From: Clostridiales bacterium
GTDB lineage: Bacteria > Bacillota > Clostridia > Peptostreptococcales > Anaerovoracaceae
DNA length: 64,000 bases
NCBI GenBank assembly: GCA_022773945.1
Contig: JALFNS010000037.1
Coordinates: 50,057-114,056, forward strand
Reading direction: 5' to 3'
The notes beneath the pieces are model-generated. The model was given only the letters and a program-made list of their open reading frames with translations, was not told the origin of the DNA and did no database searches. The position numbers and the translations under genes are program-made. Below are positions 1 through 8,651 of this stretch, piece after piece. Each line of letters starts with the position of its first letter. Within the stretch, counting starts at the first letter, position 1.

Positions 1-187
1 TGCAGATGTCACAGTCCTCCTCGTGTGACATGGTCGGGGACTCGCTTGTCGTTCCCAGAATGAGGAGGGCGTCGGTATCGTTTTCCAGATGGAAGTCTAT
101 AAGCTGTCCGAGCACGTCGAAATTAACCGATCCGTCTTCGTCAAAAGGTGTGATTAATGCTACTATTGATCCTGTGATTCTTTCCAT
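1..187 (-). CDS. dapA: 4-hydroxy-tetrahydrodipicolinate synthase, N-terminal part (cut by window edge)
   Basis: Only the first 62 codons lie in the window; the gene continues past position 1. The translation starts [20 protein letters not shown] and contains GTTSESPT, matching the DapA barrel start (TPF..DGS..., GTTGESPT). DapA condenses pyruvate with aspartate semialdehyde, the first committed step of lysine and diaminopimelate synthesis in the cytosol. The start is set by AAGGAG about 10 bases upstream on the minus strand. It is the third gene of ddh-lysA-dapA, 35 bp after lysA, so it is probably controlled by the leader at 2503-2738. An ORF on the opposite strand at 6-221 is a shadow of this gene. 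Confidence 0.9.
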   Translation of the reverse strand, partial: MERITGSIVALITPFDEDGSVNFDVLGQLIDFHLENDTDALLILGTTSESPTMSHEEDCDIC

Positions 188-222
188 TTTGTCTGTCTCC
201 TTGTTATTACTGTTTCTATAGC

Positions 223-1488
223 TTATTCAACGTCCAGATTCATCATGTCCTCGTAGGTCTCGCGTCTCAGAACGAGACGGTGTGAGCTTCCATTGATGAA
301 GACTACCGGTGGACGACCGAGTCTGTTGTAGTTTGATGCCATGCTGTATCCGTATGCGCCTGTGGCGTGAACGAGCAACAGGTCGCCGGGGAAGGTTTCG
401 GGAAGCCGGGCTTCCTTGATGAGGATGTCTCCCGATTCGCAGCATTTGCCTGCCAGAGTGTATGTTCTGTCCGGCGCCTCATCGTTTCTCGTTATGTTGC
501 GGCAGGTGTATTCCGCTTCGTACAGGGCCGGCCTGATGTTGTCGGCCATACCGCCGTCGATGAAGACGTACTCCCTGGAATCGGTGGATTTGCGGCATCC
601 CGCCGTGTAGAGAGTGTAACCGCTGTCACCGACAATGCTTCTGCCCGGTTCTATCATCAGGCGCTTCAGCGGCAGATTGCGGCGGGTCACTTCCTCCTCG
701 CAAAGGCTTATGATCCTGCGGCACACACTTTCTGTGGATGGCGGGTTGTCTTCATGGGTGTATCTGATGGCGAAGCCGCCGCCCAGATCAAGATCTCTTA
801 CATCTATACCGTGCCGGTCATGCATCATGCCTATGAATTCGAACATCACGCGGATTTCCATGGCGAAGGCCTCGGATTCGAGAATCTGGGAACCTATATG
901 TGAGTGAAATCCTGCGAAGGTCAGGTAAGGGCAGGCTTCAATTATATTGACCATGGAGATTATGGCATCGGTCTTATCGATTGAGATGCCGAATTTGGAG
1001 TCCTTGGTCGCTGTGGCTATGTACTCGTGAGTGTGAGCCTCAACTCCCGGGTTCAGCCTGATGAGAATGTCCATAGGCTGCTTCAGGCTGTTGGCGATGC
1101 TTCTTACCAGCTTCAGCTCGTCCTCGTTGTCCACGATGATGTGACCGTGTCCCAGTCTGAAGAAATCTTCTATTTCTCCCGGGGTCTTGTTGTTTCCGTG
1201 AAAATGTATCCGCTCCGCGGAGGCTCCGGCCTTTGCGAGACAGTATATCTCACCGCCGCTTACGGCGTCGAAGTGGAGACCTTCCTCCATGGCGATTCCG
1301 GCGATGGCTGTGCAGAGGAACGCCTTGGACGCGTAGAGCACTGCGGTTTCGAATATGTCGGAACGGAAATTTTCCGTGTAGGCTCGCATGGTCTGTCTTA
1401 TGGCGTCCTCATCATATACCATGAGAGGCGTTCCGTATTCACCGGCAAGCTCCTTCAGCAGAGAAGGATCGGGGTAAGTTAATGACAT
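223..1488 (-). CDS. lysA: Diaminopimelate decarboxylase
   Basis: A 421-aa PLP enzyme that decarboxylates meso-diaminopimelate to L-lysine, the last step of the pathway. It has the alanine-racemase-like barrel, with the PLP lysine at about residue 55 in LYASKAFLC, the glycine-rich phosphate loop [10 protein letters not shown], the substrate motif [11 protein letters not shown] and the dimer-interface CCESGDIL. Length is normal for the family. The start has a perfect AAGGAGGATAAC ribosome site immediately upstream. It lies 10 bp downstream of ddh and 35 bp upstream of dapA, so the three form an operon covering entry, DAP formation and exit to lysine. Confidence 0.96.
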   Translation of the reverse strand: MSLTYPDPSLLKELAGEYGTPLMVYDEDAIRQTMRAYTENFRSDIFETAVLYASKAFLCTAIAGIAMEEGLHFDAVSGGEIYCLAKAGASAERIHFHGNNKTPGEIEDFFRLGHGHIIVDNEDELKLVRSIANSLKQPMDILIRLNPGVEAHTHEYIATATKDSKFGISIDKTDAIISMVNIIEACPYLTFAGFHSHIGSQILESEAFAMEIRVMFEFIGMMHDRHGIDVRDLDLGGGFAIRYTHEDNPPSTESVCRRIISLCEEEVTRRNLPLKRLMIEPGRSIVGDSGYTLYTAGCRKSTDSREYVFIDGGMADNIRPALYEAEYTCRNITRNDEAPDRTYTLAGKCCESGDILIKEARLPETFPGDLLLVHATGAYGYSMASNYNRLGRPPVVFINGSSHRLVLRRETYEDMMNLDVE

Positions 1489-1498
1489 GTTATCCTCC

Positions 1499-2476
1499 TT
1501 ATATCATCCTTTCGAGAAGGCTGCGGCTGTCTGTCTGAATCAGGTATGAAGGGGCGATGTCCGCCATTGTTATGCAGCCTGTTCTGCCTTCGCTTCGCAT
1601 TCTGTACACGGCTCTTGCTGCCGAAACAAGCACGCTGCCTGTGAAGTAAGGGTTGGAGTCGAGCTTGAGGCTGTATTCGATAATATTGTTGTACTCCTCG
1701 GCTGTTCTGCCCGAGTGGAGAACGAATCCGCCGTGTGCCATGCTGCTGTGGTTTCTGTCAAGCTCCTCCTGGGAAATGAAGTGGACCGTGGTATCGTAAT
1801 CGGAGAAGTAGTTCGGCATGTTCACTATCTGCTCGCGAATAGCTTCGGTATCGGCGCCTTCTTCTGCGACAACGTAGCATTCTCTGGTGTGCTTCTGTCT
1901 TGTTGTCAGTTCGGGAGTCTCGCCGGCTCTGATCTGTTCGAGAGCTTCCTCTACAGGAAGTGTATACTGTCTGGCGTCGGCAACACCATCAATTCTCCTG
2001 ATAGCATCCGAATGACCCTGGGAGAGACCTTTGCCCCAGAAGGTGTATGTTGTGCCTCCCGGCAGTGCGGCTTCCGCATATACTCTGTTTATTGAGAAGA
2101 GACCCGGGTCCCAGCCGCAGGATATGGCTGCCAGAGTGCCTGCTTCTTCGGCTGCCGCCTGTGTCTCGTCGAAGTGCTGCAGAATTTTAGCATGGGTATC
2201 GAAGCTGTCCACCACGTTGAACATGGAGGCGTAGAGCGGTGTCTGGCCCATGAGATCGTTGGCGCTGCCGCCGCAGAGAATCATAACATCGATACTGTCC
2301 CTGTATTCCGGAGCCTTATCGGCACTGAGAACTGGAACACCCTCCGTTGCGATTTCCACAGTCGCAGGATCTCTTCTCGTGAAGACTGCCGCGAGCGTCA
2401 TGTCGCTGTTTCTTGTAATCGCGTTCTCCACGCCTCTTGCCAGATTGCCGTAACCCATAATTCCGATTCTTATCAT
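1499..2476 (-). CDS. ddh: meso-Diaminopimelate D-dehydrogenase
   Basis: A 325-aa NADPH enzyme that reductively aminates L-tetrahydrodipicolinate directly to meso-DAP, bypassing the succinylase, acetylase or aminotransferase routes. The Rossmann start is IRIGIMGYGNLARGVE. Family blocks seen are FTRRDP, CGGSANDL, GWDPGLFSINRVYAEA, FWGKGLSQGHSDAIRRI and the C-terminal SLKLDSNPYFTGS, all closely matching the Corynebacterium-type enzyme. The ribosome site is AAAGGTGG 8 bases before ATG. It is the first gene of the lysine operon and follows a 230-nt leader with an intrinsic terminator, so expression is probably set by attenuation (see 2503-2738). Confidence 0.95.
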   Translation of the reverse strand: MIRIGIMGYGNLARGVENAITRNSDMTLAAVFTRRDPATVEIATEGVPVLSADKAPEYRDSIDVMILCGGSANDLMGQTPLYASMFNVVDSFDTHAKILQHFDETQAAAEEAGTLAAISCGWDPGLFSINRVYAEAALPGGTTYTFWGKGLSQGHSDAIRRIDGVADARQYTLPVEEALEQIRAGETPELTTRQKHTRECYVVAEEGADTEAIREQIVNMPNYFSDYDTTVHFISQEELDRNHSSMAHGGFVLHSGRTAEEYNNIIEYSLKLDSNPYFTGSVLVSAARAVYRMRSEGRTGCITMADIAPSYLIQTDSRSLLERMI

Positions 2477-2502
2477 GTTTGTCCACCTTTCTTCTGAATA
2501 AT

Positions 2503-2534
2503 AAAAAATATCGCCGCACTGTCATGCGACGATA
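2503..2534 (-). terminator. Attenuator-type intrinsic terminator in the ddh leader
   Basis: On the minus strand TATCGTCGCA pairs with TGCGGCGATA (10 bp, one G-U), followed by six U residues, 27 bases before the ddh start codon. Its 5' arm (2534-2523) is also complementary over 12 bases to CATGTGACGATG at 2578-2567, so the upstream segment can act as an antiterminator. Confidence 0.8.
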
Positions 2535-2566
2535 CCAGAATCTCAACTGATAGCAATTTTTCTAAA

Positions 2567-2646
2567 CATCGTCACATGAGCAATCAAAGTGCATCTCCCC
2601 ATGAAACGATGTTGTTGTTTCAAAGGCAGATGTCTAAGGTTTGCTC
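2567..2646 (-). promoter_or_regulatory. Regulatory RNA structure in the ddh-lysA-dapA leader
   Basis: Minus-strand leader RNA. An inner hairpin pairs 2631-2617 with 2607-2593 (ATCTGCCTTTGAAAC against GTTTCATGGGGAGAT, 15 positions with two mismatches, 9-nt loop). It is enclosed by GAGCAA (2646-2641) pairing with TTGCTC (2583-2578). The closing arm abuts the antiterminator strand CATGTGACGATG (2578-2567). I see none of the conserved L-box (lysine riboswitch) blocks and no T-box TGGNACCGCG, so this is either an unrecognised aptamer or a ribosome-coupled attenuator using the leader ORF at 2634-2675. Confidence 0.55.
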
Positions 2647-2675
2647 TGTTTCAACGAATTAAAAATTGTCATCAT
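2634..2675 (-). CDS. Candidate 13-aa leader peptide of the lysine operon
   Basis: The ORF reads MMTIFNSLKQSKP-stop, with two of its last five codons being AAA lysine. AAGGAG lies 12 bases upstream, and the predicted transcription start is about 28 bases upstream. The final codons (CAG AGC AAA) contain GAGCAA, the 5' arm of the leader's closing stem, so a translating or stalled ribosome would directly affect folding. Too short for database homology. The lysine content is suggestive but only two codons, so a chance ORF remains possible. Confidence 0.45.
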   Translation of the reverse strand: MMTIFNSLKQSKP

Positions 2676-2709
2676 GTTTTTTACTAACTCCTTTTTCTTA
2701 ACTGGGCTC

Positions 2710-2738
2710 ATTTTAGCACCGTGAAAACCGGCTGTCAA
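2710..2738 (-). promoter_or_regulatory. Sigma-A-type promoter of ddh-lysA-dapA
   Basis: TTGACA (2738-2733), 17-bp spacer, TAAAAT (2715-2710) on the minus strand. The start is expected near 2703, giving a leader of about 227 nt before ddh. Confidence 0.85.
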
Positions 2739-2812
2739 GAAAAAATTGTGACAAACAACAAAAAAACTCAAAACTTTTTATTAACTGCAAACACCCTGTT
2801 GAAGGGGGCAAT

Positions 2813-2842
2813 AAAAAAGGACCGTCATTGGCTGGACGGTCC
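2813..2842 (-). terminator. Intrinsic terminator of the 25-aa peptide gene
   Basis: GGACCGTC / GACGGTCC perfect 8-bp stem with an 8-nt loop, followed on the minus strand by six U residues. It lies 31 bases after the stop codon of the small ORF at 2874-2951 and separates it from the lysine operon promoter. Confidence 0.85.
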
Positions 2843-2873
2843 AGAAAAAAATAGGTGAATTTTTTATCTTTGA

Positions 2874-2951
2874 CTATCTTCCGTAAACAACTAAATCAAT
2901 CAGCATAGCAGCGTCCTTAATTGTTTCAACGATTGAATTTACAGCTTTCAT
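2874..2951 (-). CDS. 25-aa amphipathic peptide (novel small gene)
   Basis: Too short for ordinary ORF calling, but fully equipped: TTGACA-17-TATACT promoter (3028-3000), AGAGGGA ribosome site 6 bases before ATG, 25 codons, stop, then a strong terminator (2813-2842). The product begins MKAVNSIVETIKD and ends LIDLVVYGR. V4, I7, V8, I11, A14, A15, I18, V21 and V22 fall on one helical face, with N5, E9, K12, D13 and D19 on the other. Net charge is about zero. There is no signal peptide or double-glycine leader. It resembles phenol-soluble-modulin-like or small membrane-active peptides in general character only; I do not recognise a family. A signalling peptide, a toxin of a type I system, or a regulatory RNA with incidental coding are alternatives. 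Confidence 0.65.
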   Translation of the reverse strand: MKAVNSIVETIKDAAMLIDLVVYGR

Positions 2952-2999
2952 TAATATCCCTCTTTTCCTTAATTGCTGTTTTTCTTCCTTACAGCTATA

Positions 3000-3028
3000 A
3001 GTATACTGTTTATGTTGTTGTTTGTCAA
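3000..3028 (-). promoter_or_regulatory. Promoter of the 25-aa peptide gene
   Basis: TTGACA (3028-3023), 17-bp spacer, TATACT (3005-3000). Near-consensus, which implies strong expression of a very short transcript of about 180 nt. Confidence 0.85.
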
Positions 3029-3190
3029 GGAAAAAACGGTACTAACTTGCTGTATTAAGCTCAAAAAACACCGCAAACTGGTATATTAGTATTCTGAATT
3101 GCGTGATAAATACCCCAAGTTATGATGGTTATAAAATCTTAAATCCCAGTAAATTCAAGGGTTTCGGGAATTATTGCCGTTGGGGCGCTT

Positions 3191-3214
3191 AAAAAAAGAA
3201 ATGTGTACTTCTTT
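3191..3214 (-). terminator. Weak terminator after the small membrane protein gene
   Basis: AAAGAA / TTCTTT stem with an 8-nt loop running into U residues on the minus strand, 7 bases past the stop codon of 3221-3412. The stem is short and AT-rich. Confidence 0.4.
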
Positions 3215-3220
3215 GCGCAG

Positions 3221-3412
3221 CTATTTCGTCTTTATCAGTTTGTAGAGAAACCAGACGGTTACAACGAGTCCGACGATACCCAGAGCCGCTCCCGAGGCCT
3301 GAGAGTGTCCTGAGAAGTAACCGTTGTAGTAGCCCAGCCCGGTTATGGCAACCACCATGCCCAGAGCGCAGCAGATTGTATACAGAAGCTTTTTGCCGTA
3401 ATTCATATCCAT
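3221..3412 (-). CDS. Small two-helix membrane protein, unknown function
   Basis: 63 aa. Two predicted membrane helices (about residues 8-28 and 41-59) are joined by a loop rich in G, S and H, with a basic C-terminus (KLIKTK). GGGAGGA lies directly before the start. It resembles in layout many small uncharacterised Clostridial membrane proteins; no motif gives a function. It is monocistronic, divergent from pyrH, with its -10 at 3446-3441. Confidence 0.7.
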   Translation of the reverse strand: MDMNYGKKLLYTICCALGMVVAITGLGYYNGYFSGHSQASGAALGIVGLVVTVWFLYKLIKTK

Positions 3413-3440
3413 TATCCTCCCGGTTTCAGTTGATGGTTAA

Positions 3441-4253
<813 letters not shown>

Positions 4254-4268
4254 ACGGAGGAAGATAAA

Positions 4269-4826
4269 ATGAGCGAATTTACAATGGAAGCACTGGAAGA
4301 AAAAATCCAGAAAAGTGAAGCTATGCTCAGGGAAAACCTGGCAACAGTGAGAGCAGGCAGAGCAAACGCTGCCCTCGTGGACAAGGTTATGGTGGATTAC
4401 TACGGAATGCCTACTCCGCTTAAATCCCTGGCCAACATAAGCGTTCCCGAACCGAGAACTCTTCTCATATCACCATTTGATCCGAAGAGCATTCCGGAGA
4501 TAGAGAAAGCCATAAATGCGGCTAACATCGGAATCAACCCGGCTAATGACGGCAAGGTAATAAGACTTCAGATTCCGCAGGTTACGGAAGAGAGAAGAAA
4601 GGAACTCACCAAGACCGTCAAGAAGATGGGTGAGGAGACCAAGGTTGCTGTCAGAAATCTGAGAAGAGATGCCAATGATAAGGTTAAGAAGCTTGAGAAG
4701 GCCGGTGAATATACTGAGGATGACATGAAGGAAACCCTCGATGAGATTCAGAAGGCTACAGATCAGGCCGTTAAAACAATAGACGAAATAGTGGCAGCCA
4801 AGGAAACTGAAATTATGGAGGTCTAA
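4269..4826 (+). CDS. frr: Ribosome recycling factor
   Basis: 185 aa, the tRNA-mimicking protein that with EF-G splits the post-termination ribosome. Typical blocks are LATVRAGRANAALVDKVMVDYYG, TPLKSLANISVPEPRTLLISPFD, IGINPANDGKVIRLQIPQVTEERR and KTVKKMGEE.KVAVRNLRRDANDKVKKLEK. Full length. CGGAGGAAGATAAA precedes ATG. The usual neighbour of pyrH; a terminator-like hairpin follows (4840-4871). Confidence 0.97.
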   Translation: MSEFTMEALEEKIQKSEAMLRENLATVRAGRANAALVDKVMVDYYGMPTPLKSLANISVPEPRTLLISPFDPKSIPEIEKAINAANIGINPANDGKVIRLQIPQVTEERRKELTKTVKKMGEETKVAVRNLRRDANDKVKKLEKAGEYTEDDMKETLDEIQKATDQAVKTIDEIVAAKETEIMEV

Positions 4827-4839
4827 ACCCAGATAACAT

Positions 4840-4871
4840 GAGCCGGAGGAGTACTTCTCACGGCTTTTTTT
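4840..4871 (+). terminator. Intrinsic terminator-like hairpin between frr and uppS
   Basis: GAGCCG...CGGCT with an inner GGAG/CTTC extension, followed by seven T residues. It lies 34 bases before uppS, with no obvious new promoter after it, so it probably lowers readthrough from pyrH-frr rather than ending the operon completely. Confidence 0.7.
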
Positions 4872-4904
4872 GAAGTTACAGGTCATGGAACACAACAGGA
4901 AGAT

Positions 4905-5633
4905 ATGATGAAGCTTGACAGAGACAGAATGCCCGAGCATGTGGCGATAATAATGGACGGAAACGGCAGATGGGCGAAAGGCAGGGGCGTGCCCAGGCTG
5001 ATGGGGCACAGGGCCGGAATGGAAGCAATGAAGAAGATTGTGGACCATTCGGATAAGCTGGGAATCAGGCACCTGACGGTATACGCTTTTTCAACGGAGA
5101 ACTGGAAACGTTCAGTGGAGGAGGTCTCCGGCATATTCAAGCTCCTTGTAACCTTCGTTAACAGGGATCTGAGAGAGCTGATCGAAAACAACGTTAAAGT
5201 CAGAATTCTGGGAGATTACAGCACAATTCCCGAGGATTCAAAAAAAGCGCTCGAGAAGACTCTCAGAGACACGGAGAACAACACAGGTCTTCAGTTCAAC
5301 ATCGCTCTGAATTACGGAGGCAGGGACGAGATAACGAGAAGCGTGAGAAAGCTGGCACGACTTGCTGCCGACGGTGAGATAAGTCCGGAGGAAATAACCG
5401 AGGATATGGTTTCTGATTATCTGTGGACCGGATCGGCGAATGCGGATTCACCGGATCCCGAGCTCATTATCAGAACAAGCGGAGAGATAAGACTGTCCAA
5501 TTTTCTCCTCTGGCAGGCGGCTTACAGTGAAATCGTCATAAGCGATGTTCTCTGGCCGGATTTCGATGAGAAGGAATACGAAAGGTGTATTGCAGAATAT
5601 CAGTCGAGAGACAGAAGATTCGGAGGAAGATAG
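4905..5633 (+). CDS. uppS: Isoprenyl transferase (undecaprenyl diphosphate synthase type)
   Basis: 242 aa, cis-prenyltransferase that adds IPP units to farnesyl-PP to make the C55 lipid carrier for cell-wall precursors. Motifs: HVAIIMDGNGRWAKGRGVPRLMGHRAG (catalytic Asp in MDGNGRWA), YAFSTENWKRS, LNYGGRDEI, and RTSGE.RLSNFLLWQAAYSE. The start could be either of two adjacent ATG codons; AGGAAGAT precedes the first. It lies 3 bp upstream of cdsA. Confidence 0.96.
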   Translation: MMKLDRDRMPEHVAIIMDGNGRWAKGRGVPRLMGHRAGMEAMKKIVDHSDKLGIRHLTVYAFSTENWKRSVEEVSGIFKLLVTFVNRDLRELIENNVKVRILGDYSTIPEDSKKALEKTLRDTENNTGLQFNIALNYGGRDEITRSVRKLARLAADGEISPEEITEDMVSDYLWTGSANADSPDPELIIRTSGEIRLSNFLLWQAAYSEIVISDVLWPDFDEKEYERCIAEYQSRDRRFGGR

Positions 5634-5636
5634 AGT

Positions 5637-6440
5637 ATGAAAACTAGAATTATTTCGGGACTTGTAATGGCACCCCTCCTGGTGATACTCATATTCAGAG
5701 GATATGTGCTTTATGCGGGTTGTATCATTATCAGCCTTATGGGTGTGTATGAATTCTTCAGGGGATTCAGAGAGCTGGAGATAAAGCCGTCCTATCCTAT
5801 AGCGGCGGTATCGGTAATATGCCTCTACGCCATGGGAATATTCATGAATCTGGGAATTATAGATGCCCATCCGTGGGAGAGTCTGTGGATTTTCGCCACT
5901 GTTGTGGCATGTCTTCTCTATCTCTTTAAAATTGAGAAACGGAAGCTGGATGATGCCATGGTTACGCTGACGGGAATTCTCTATGTGGGATTCTTCTGTT
6001 TCCATATGGGAATGCTGGGAATGAACGAAGAATTCGGCATTCTCGTCTGGATGGCTGTAATCACAGCATTCGGAACAGATATATGCGCATATTTCGCGGG
6101 AGTGGCTCTGGGCAGGCACAAGCTCTGTCCCGTTATCAGCCCGAAAAAAACCTGGGAAGGCGCCGTCGGAGGCGTGCTGGGTGCAGTAATTCTCAGCGGA
6201 GTGTTCGGATTCTTCTTTATGCGCGAGTATCTGATACACTGCATGATTATAGGTCTTCTGGGCAGCATAGTGTCCATGTTCGGAGATCTGACAGCATCCA
6301 TATTCAAGAGGAAGATGGGAATCAAAGACTACGGCAATCTTATACCGGGTCACGGAGGAATTCTGGACAGATTCGACAGTGTGCTGTTCACATCACCTTT
6401 GGTGTACTATTATGTGGAACTGGTTCTGATGCAGTGTTAA
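5637..6440 (+). CDS. cdsA: Phosphatidate cytidylyltransferase
   Basis: 267-aa polytopic membrane enzyme making CDP-diacylglycerol for phospholipid synthesis. About eight hydrophobic segments. The signature is GDLTASIFKRKMGIKDYGNLIPGHGGILDRFDS, the family hallmark (S-x-x-K-R-x(4)-K-D-x(5)-P-G-HGG-x-x-DR-x-D). Also SPKKTWEGAVGG. GGAGGAAGATAGAGT precedes ATG. Sits between uppS and dxr as in many Clostridia. Confidence 0.95.
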   Translation: MKTRIISGLVMAPLLVILIFRGYVLYAGCIIISLMGVYEFFRGFRELEIKPSYPIAAVSVICLYAMGIFMNLGIIDAHPWESLWIFATVVACLLYLFKIEKRKLDDAMVTLTGILYVGFFCFHMGMLGMNEEFGILVWMAVITAFGTDICAYFAGVALGRHKLCPVISPKKTWEGAVGGVLGAVILSGVFGFFFMREYLIHCMIIGLLGSIVSMFGDLTASIFKRKMGIKDYGNLIPGHGGILDRFDSVLFTSPLVYYYVELVLMQC

Positions 6441-6450
6441 GGGGACGAAG

Positions 6451-7638
6451 ATGAAGAGAATATCAATTCTTGGAAGTACAGGGTCAATAGGAACACAGGC
6501 CCTTGATGTAATAGACAGGAACAGGGACAAGCTCTCTGTTGCGGCTCTCAGCTGCAGCAGGAGTCTGGAGCTTCTGGCGGAGCAGACGGTGAAATTCCGT
6601 CCCGCTGCCGTCTCAATAGAGGACGAGTCAGGAGCAAAGGCCTACAGGGACATAATGAAATCCCGCAGTGATTATATGCCTGAGATTTTTGTCGGCGGCG
6701 AAGGTCTTAAGACTATCGCATCCATGGAGGATGCGGATATGATTCTCAATTCCCTCATGGGAATGAGAGGACTTGAGCCTACGATGGCGGCAGTGGAAGC
6801 GGGCAAGGATATAGCCTTTGCGAATAAGGAGACCCTGGTGGCAGGAGGAAGCATAGTTATGGAGGCTGTCCGCAGGAAGGGTGTCAGGCTTCTCCCCGTG
6901 GACAGCGAACACAGTGCGATATTCCAGTCACTGCAGGGAAATGAAGGAAATCCGATTCGGCGGATAATACTGACGGCGTCCGGCGGTCCCTTCAGAGGGT
7001 ATTCCAGGGAGCAGCTGGAAAAGGTGACTCTGGAGCAGGCGCTTAAGCATCCCAACTGGTCCATGGGAAGCAAGATAACCATAGATTCGGCGACGATGAT
7101 GAACAAAGGCCTGGAGATTATAGAGGCAATGTGGCTGTTCGATGTGCCGGTGGAAAGGATACAGGCGGTGGTACATCCGCAGAGCGTGCTTCATTCGGCA
7201 GTTGAGTATGAGGACGGCTCCGTGGTAGGACAGATGGGAAATCCTGATATGAGAGTTCCCATAGCCTATGCCTTCTCCTACCCTGACAGACTGAACCTTA
7301 CGAATGAGGACGGTGGAGTTGCATCTCTGGACCTGTTCTCTTTTGATGGCGGTCTCACCTTCAGTCCGGTGGACACAGATGTGTTCAGAACCGTGGAATT
7401 CGCATGTGAGGCGGCGAGAAGAGGCGGAAGCATGCCGGCTGCGCTTAACGGTGCCAATGAAGTGCTCGTGGACGGCTTCCTGAAAGGCAGGATAAGGTTC
7501 ACGGACATTCAGGATACGCTTGAGCGTGTAATGGACAGGTATGAGCCGGTATACGATCTCAGCCTGGAGACGATACTCGAGGAGGACAGCAAAGCAAGAA
7601 GATACACGGAGAAGATAATGGAGCATGGAATCATATGA
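6451..7638 (+). CDS. dxr: 1-deoxy-D-xylulose-5-phosphate reductoisomerase
   Basis: 395 aa. Converts DXP to 2-C-methyl-D-erythritol 4-phosphate with NADPH, the committed MEP-pathway step. Seen: ILGSTGSIGTQALDVI (NADPH loop), ANKETLVAGG, LPVDSEHSAIFQSLQG (metal-binding D and E), LTASGGPFRGYS, HPNWSMGSKITIDSATMMNKGLEIIEA and the C-terminal helical domain. Its stop overlaps the rseP start (ATGA). With ispG downstream it supplies isoprenoid units to UppS in the same operon. Confidence 0.97.
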   Translation: MKRISILGSTGSIGTQALDVIDRNRDKLSVAALSCSRSLELLAEQTVKFRPAAVSIEDESGAKAYRDIMKSRSDYMPEIFVGGEGLKTIASMEDADMILNSLMGMRGLEPTMAAVEAGKDIAFANKETLVAGGSIVMEAVRRKGVRLLPVDSEHSAIFQSLQGNEGNPIRRIILTASGGPFRGYSREQLEKVTLEQALKHPNWSMGSKITIDSATMMNKGLEIIEAMWLFDVPVERIQAVVHPQSVLHSAVEYEDGSVVGQMGNPDMRVPIAYAFSYPDRLNLTNEDGGVASLDLFSFDGGLTFSPVDTDVFRTVEFACEAARRGGSMPAALNGANEVLVDGFLKGRIRFTDIQDTLERVMDRYEPVYDLSLETILEEDSKARRYTEKIMEHGII

Positions 7639-8636
7639 CGATAATATACGCGATTTTAATATTCTGTTTTCTCATATTTGTTCATGAGCTGGGGCACTTC
7701 ACAGTGGCCAAGTGCTGCGGCGTCAAGGTGAACGAGTTCGCTGTAGGTATGGGTCCCGCATTTTTCAGGAAGCAGCGCGGGGAAACTCTGTATTCACTGA
7801 GGGTGTTTCCCATAGGAGGTTTCTGCGCCATGGAGGGTGAGGACGAGGATTCGGAGGATCCGAGGGCATTCAACAACAAGCCTGCATGGCAGAGAGCATG
7901 CGTTCTGATTGCAGGTTCTTTCATGAACTTCATAACCTGCGTTGTGCTGCTTATAATCATAGCATTTTATCTGGGAACTGCCACGACGACCATTGACAGC
8001 ATTGAGAAGGATTCGCCTGCAGCGGCAGCCGGCTTCAAGGCAGGAGACGAGATAGTGGCGGTGGACGGTGAGCGCACCGATGAGTGGCAGGATGTCATAA
8101 CACTCATAGGAGACAGCAAGGCGGATGAGGCCGCCGTTACCGTTAACCGCGACGGCAGCGAAATCCTACTGAACACAGAGCTGGTCTACAATGAGGAGGC
8201 CGGAAGAAACATGATAGGCATAACCTCCAGATCCGAGAGGAATCCGGCAACCGCTGTATCACAGGGCGTCAAGAACACGGGCAGCATGACCGTGCTCATG
8301 TTCAAAACCATAGGTCAGATCTTCACGGGAGATGTGTCCGTGAAGGAGCTGAGCGGTCCGGTGGGAATAGTCTACGCCACCAATGAGGCGGCCAAGTCCG
8401 GAGTGATATATGTGCTTTATCTGGCGGCGCTGCTGAGCCTGAACCTGGCAATATTCAACATGCTGCCGTTTCCTGCGCTGGACGGAGGCAGACTGCTGTT
8501 TCTCGGTATCAGGAAGGTTACGGGAGAGAGAGTTTCCGAAGAGACGGAGGGCAAAATCCATTTCATAGGAATATGCCTGCTCATGGCTCTCATGGTCTAT
8601 GTGACCTTCAATGACGTTATAAGATTTATAATATGA
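7635..8636 (+). CDS. rseP: Site-2 (M50, RseP-type) membrane zinc protease
   Basis: 333 aa. The N-terminal helix carries HELGH at residues 17-21 (zinc and catalysis). A PDZ domain spans about 105-185 (VDSIEKDSPAAAAGFKAGDEIVAVDG-like block). The C-terminal helix has NMLPFPALDGGRLLF with the third zinc ligand Asp. Cleaves transmembrane substrates such as anti-sigma factors or remnant signal peptides; the target here is unknown. Shorter than E. coli RseP (one PDZ rather than two), as in Bacillus RasP-type proteins. Confidence 0.93.
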   Translation: MTIIYAILIFCFLIFVHELGHFTVAKCCGVKVNEFAVGMGPAFFRKQRGETLYSLRVFPIGGFCAMEGEDEDSEDPRAFNNKPAWQRACVLIAGSFMNFITCVVLLIIIAFYLGTATTTIDSIEKDSPAAAAGFKAGDEIVAVDGERTDEWQDVITLIGDSKADEAAVTVNRDGSEILLNTELVYNEEAGRNMIGITSRSERNPATAVSQGVKNTGSMTVLMFKTIGQIFTGDVSVKELSGPVGIVYATNEAAKSGVIYVLYLAALLSLNLAIFNMLPFPALDGGRLLFLGIRKVTGERVSEETEGKIHFIGICLLMALMVYVTFNDVIRFII

Positions 8637-8651
8637 GATAGGGCGATATAA

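Noticed and set aside
2470..2710. Lysine riboswitch (L-box) or lysine T-box before ddh
   Set aside because: Neither the L-box core blocks nor the T-box TGGNACCGCG and AGTA elements can be found; the structure is reported as unclassified instead.
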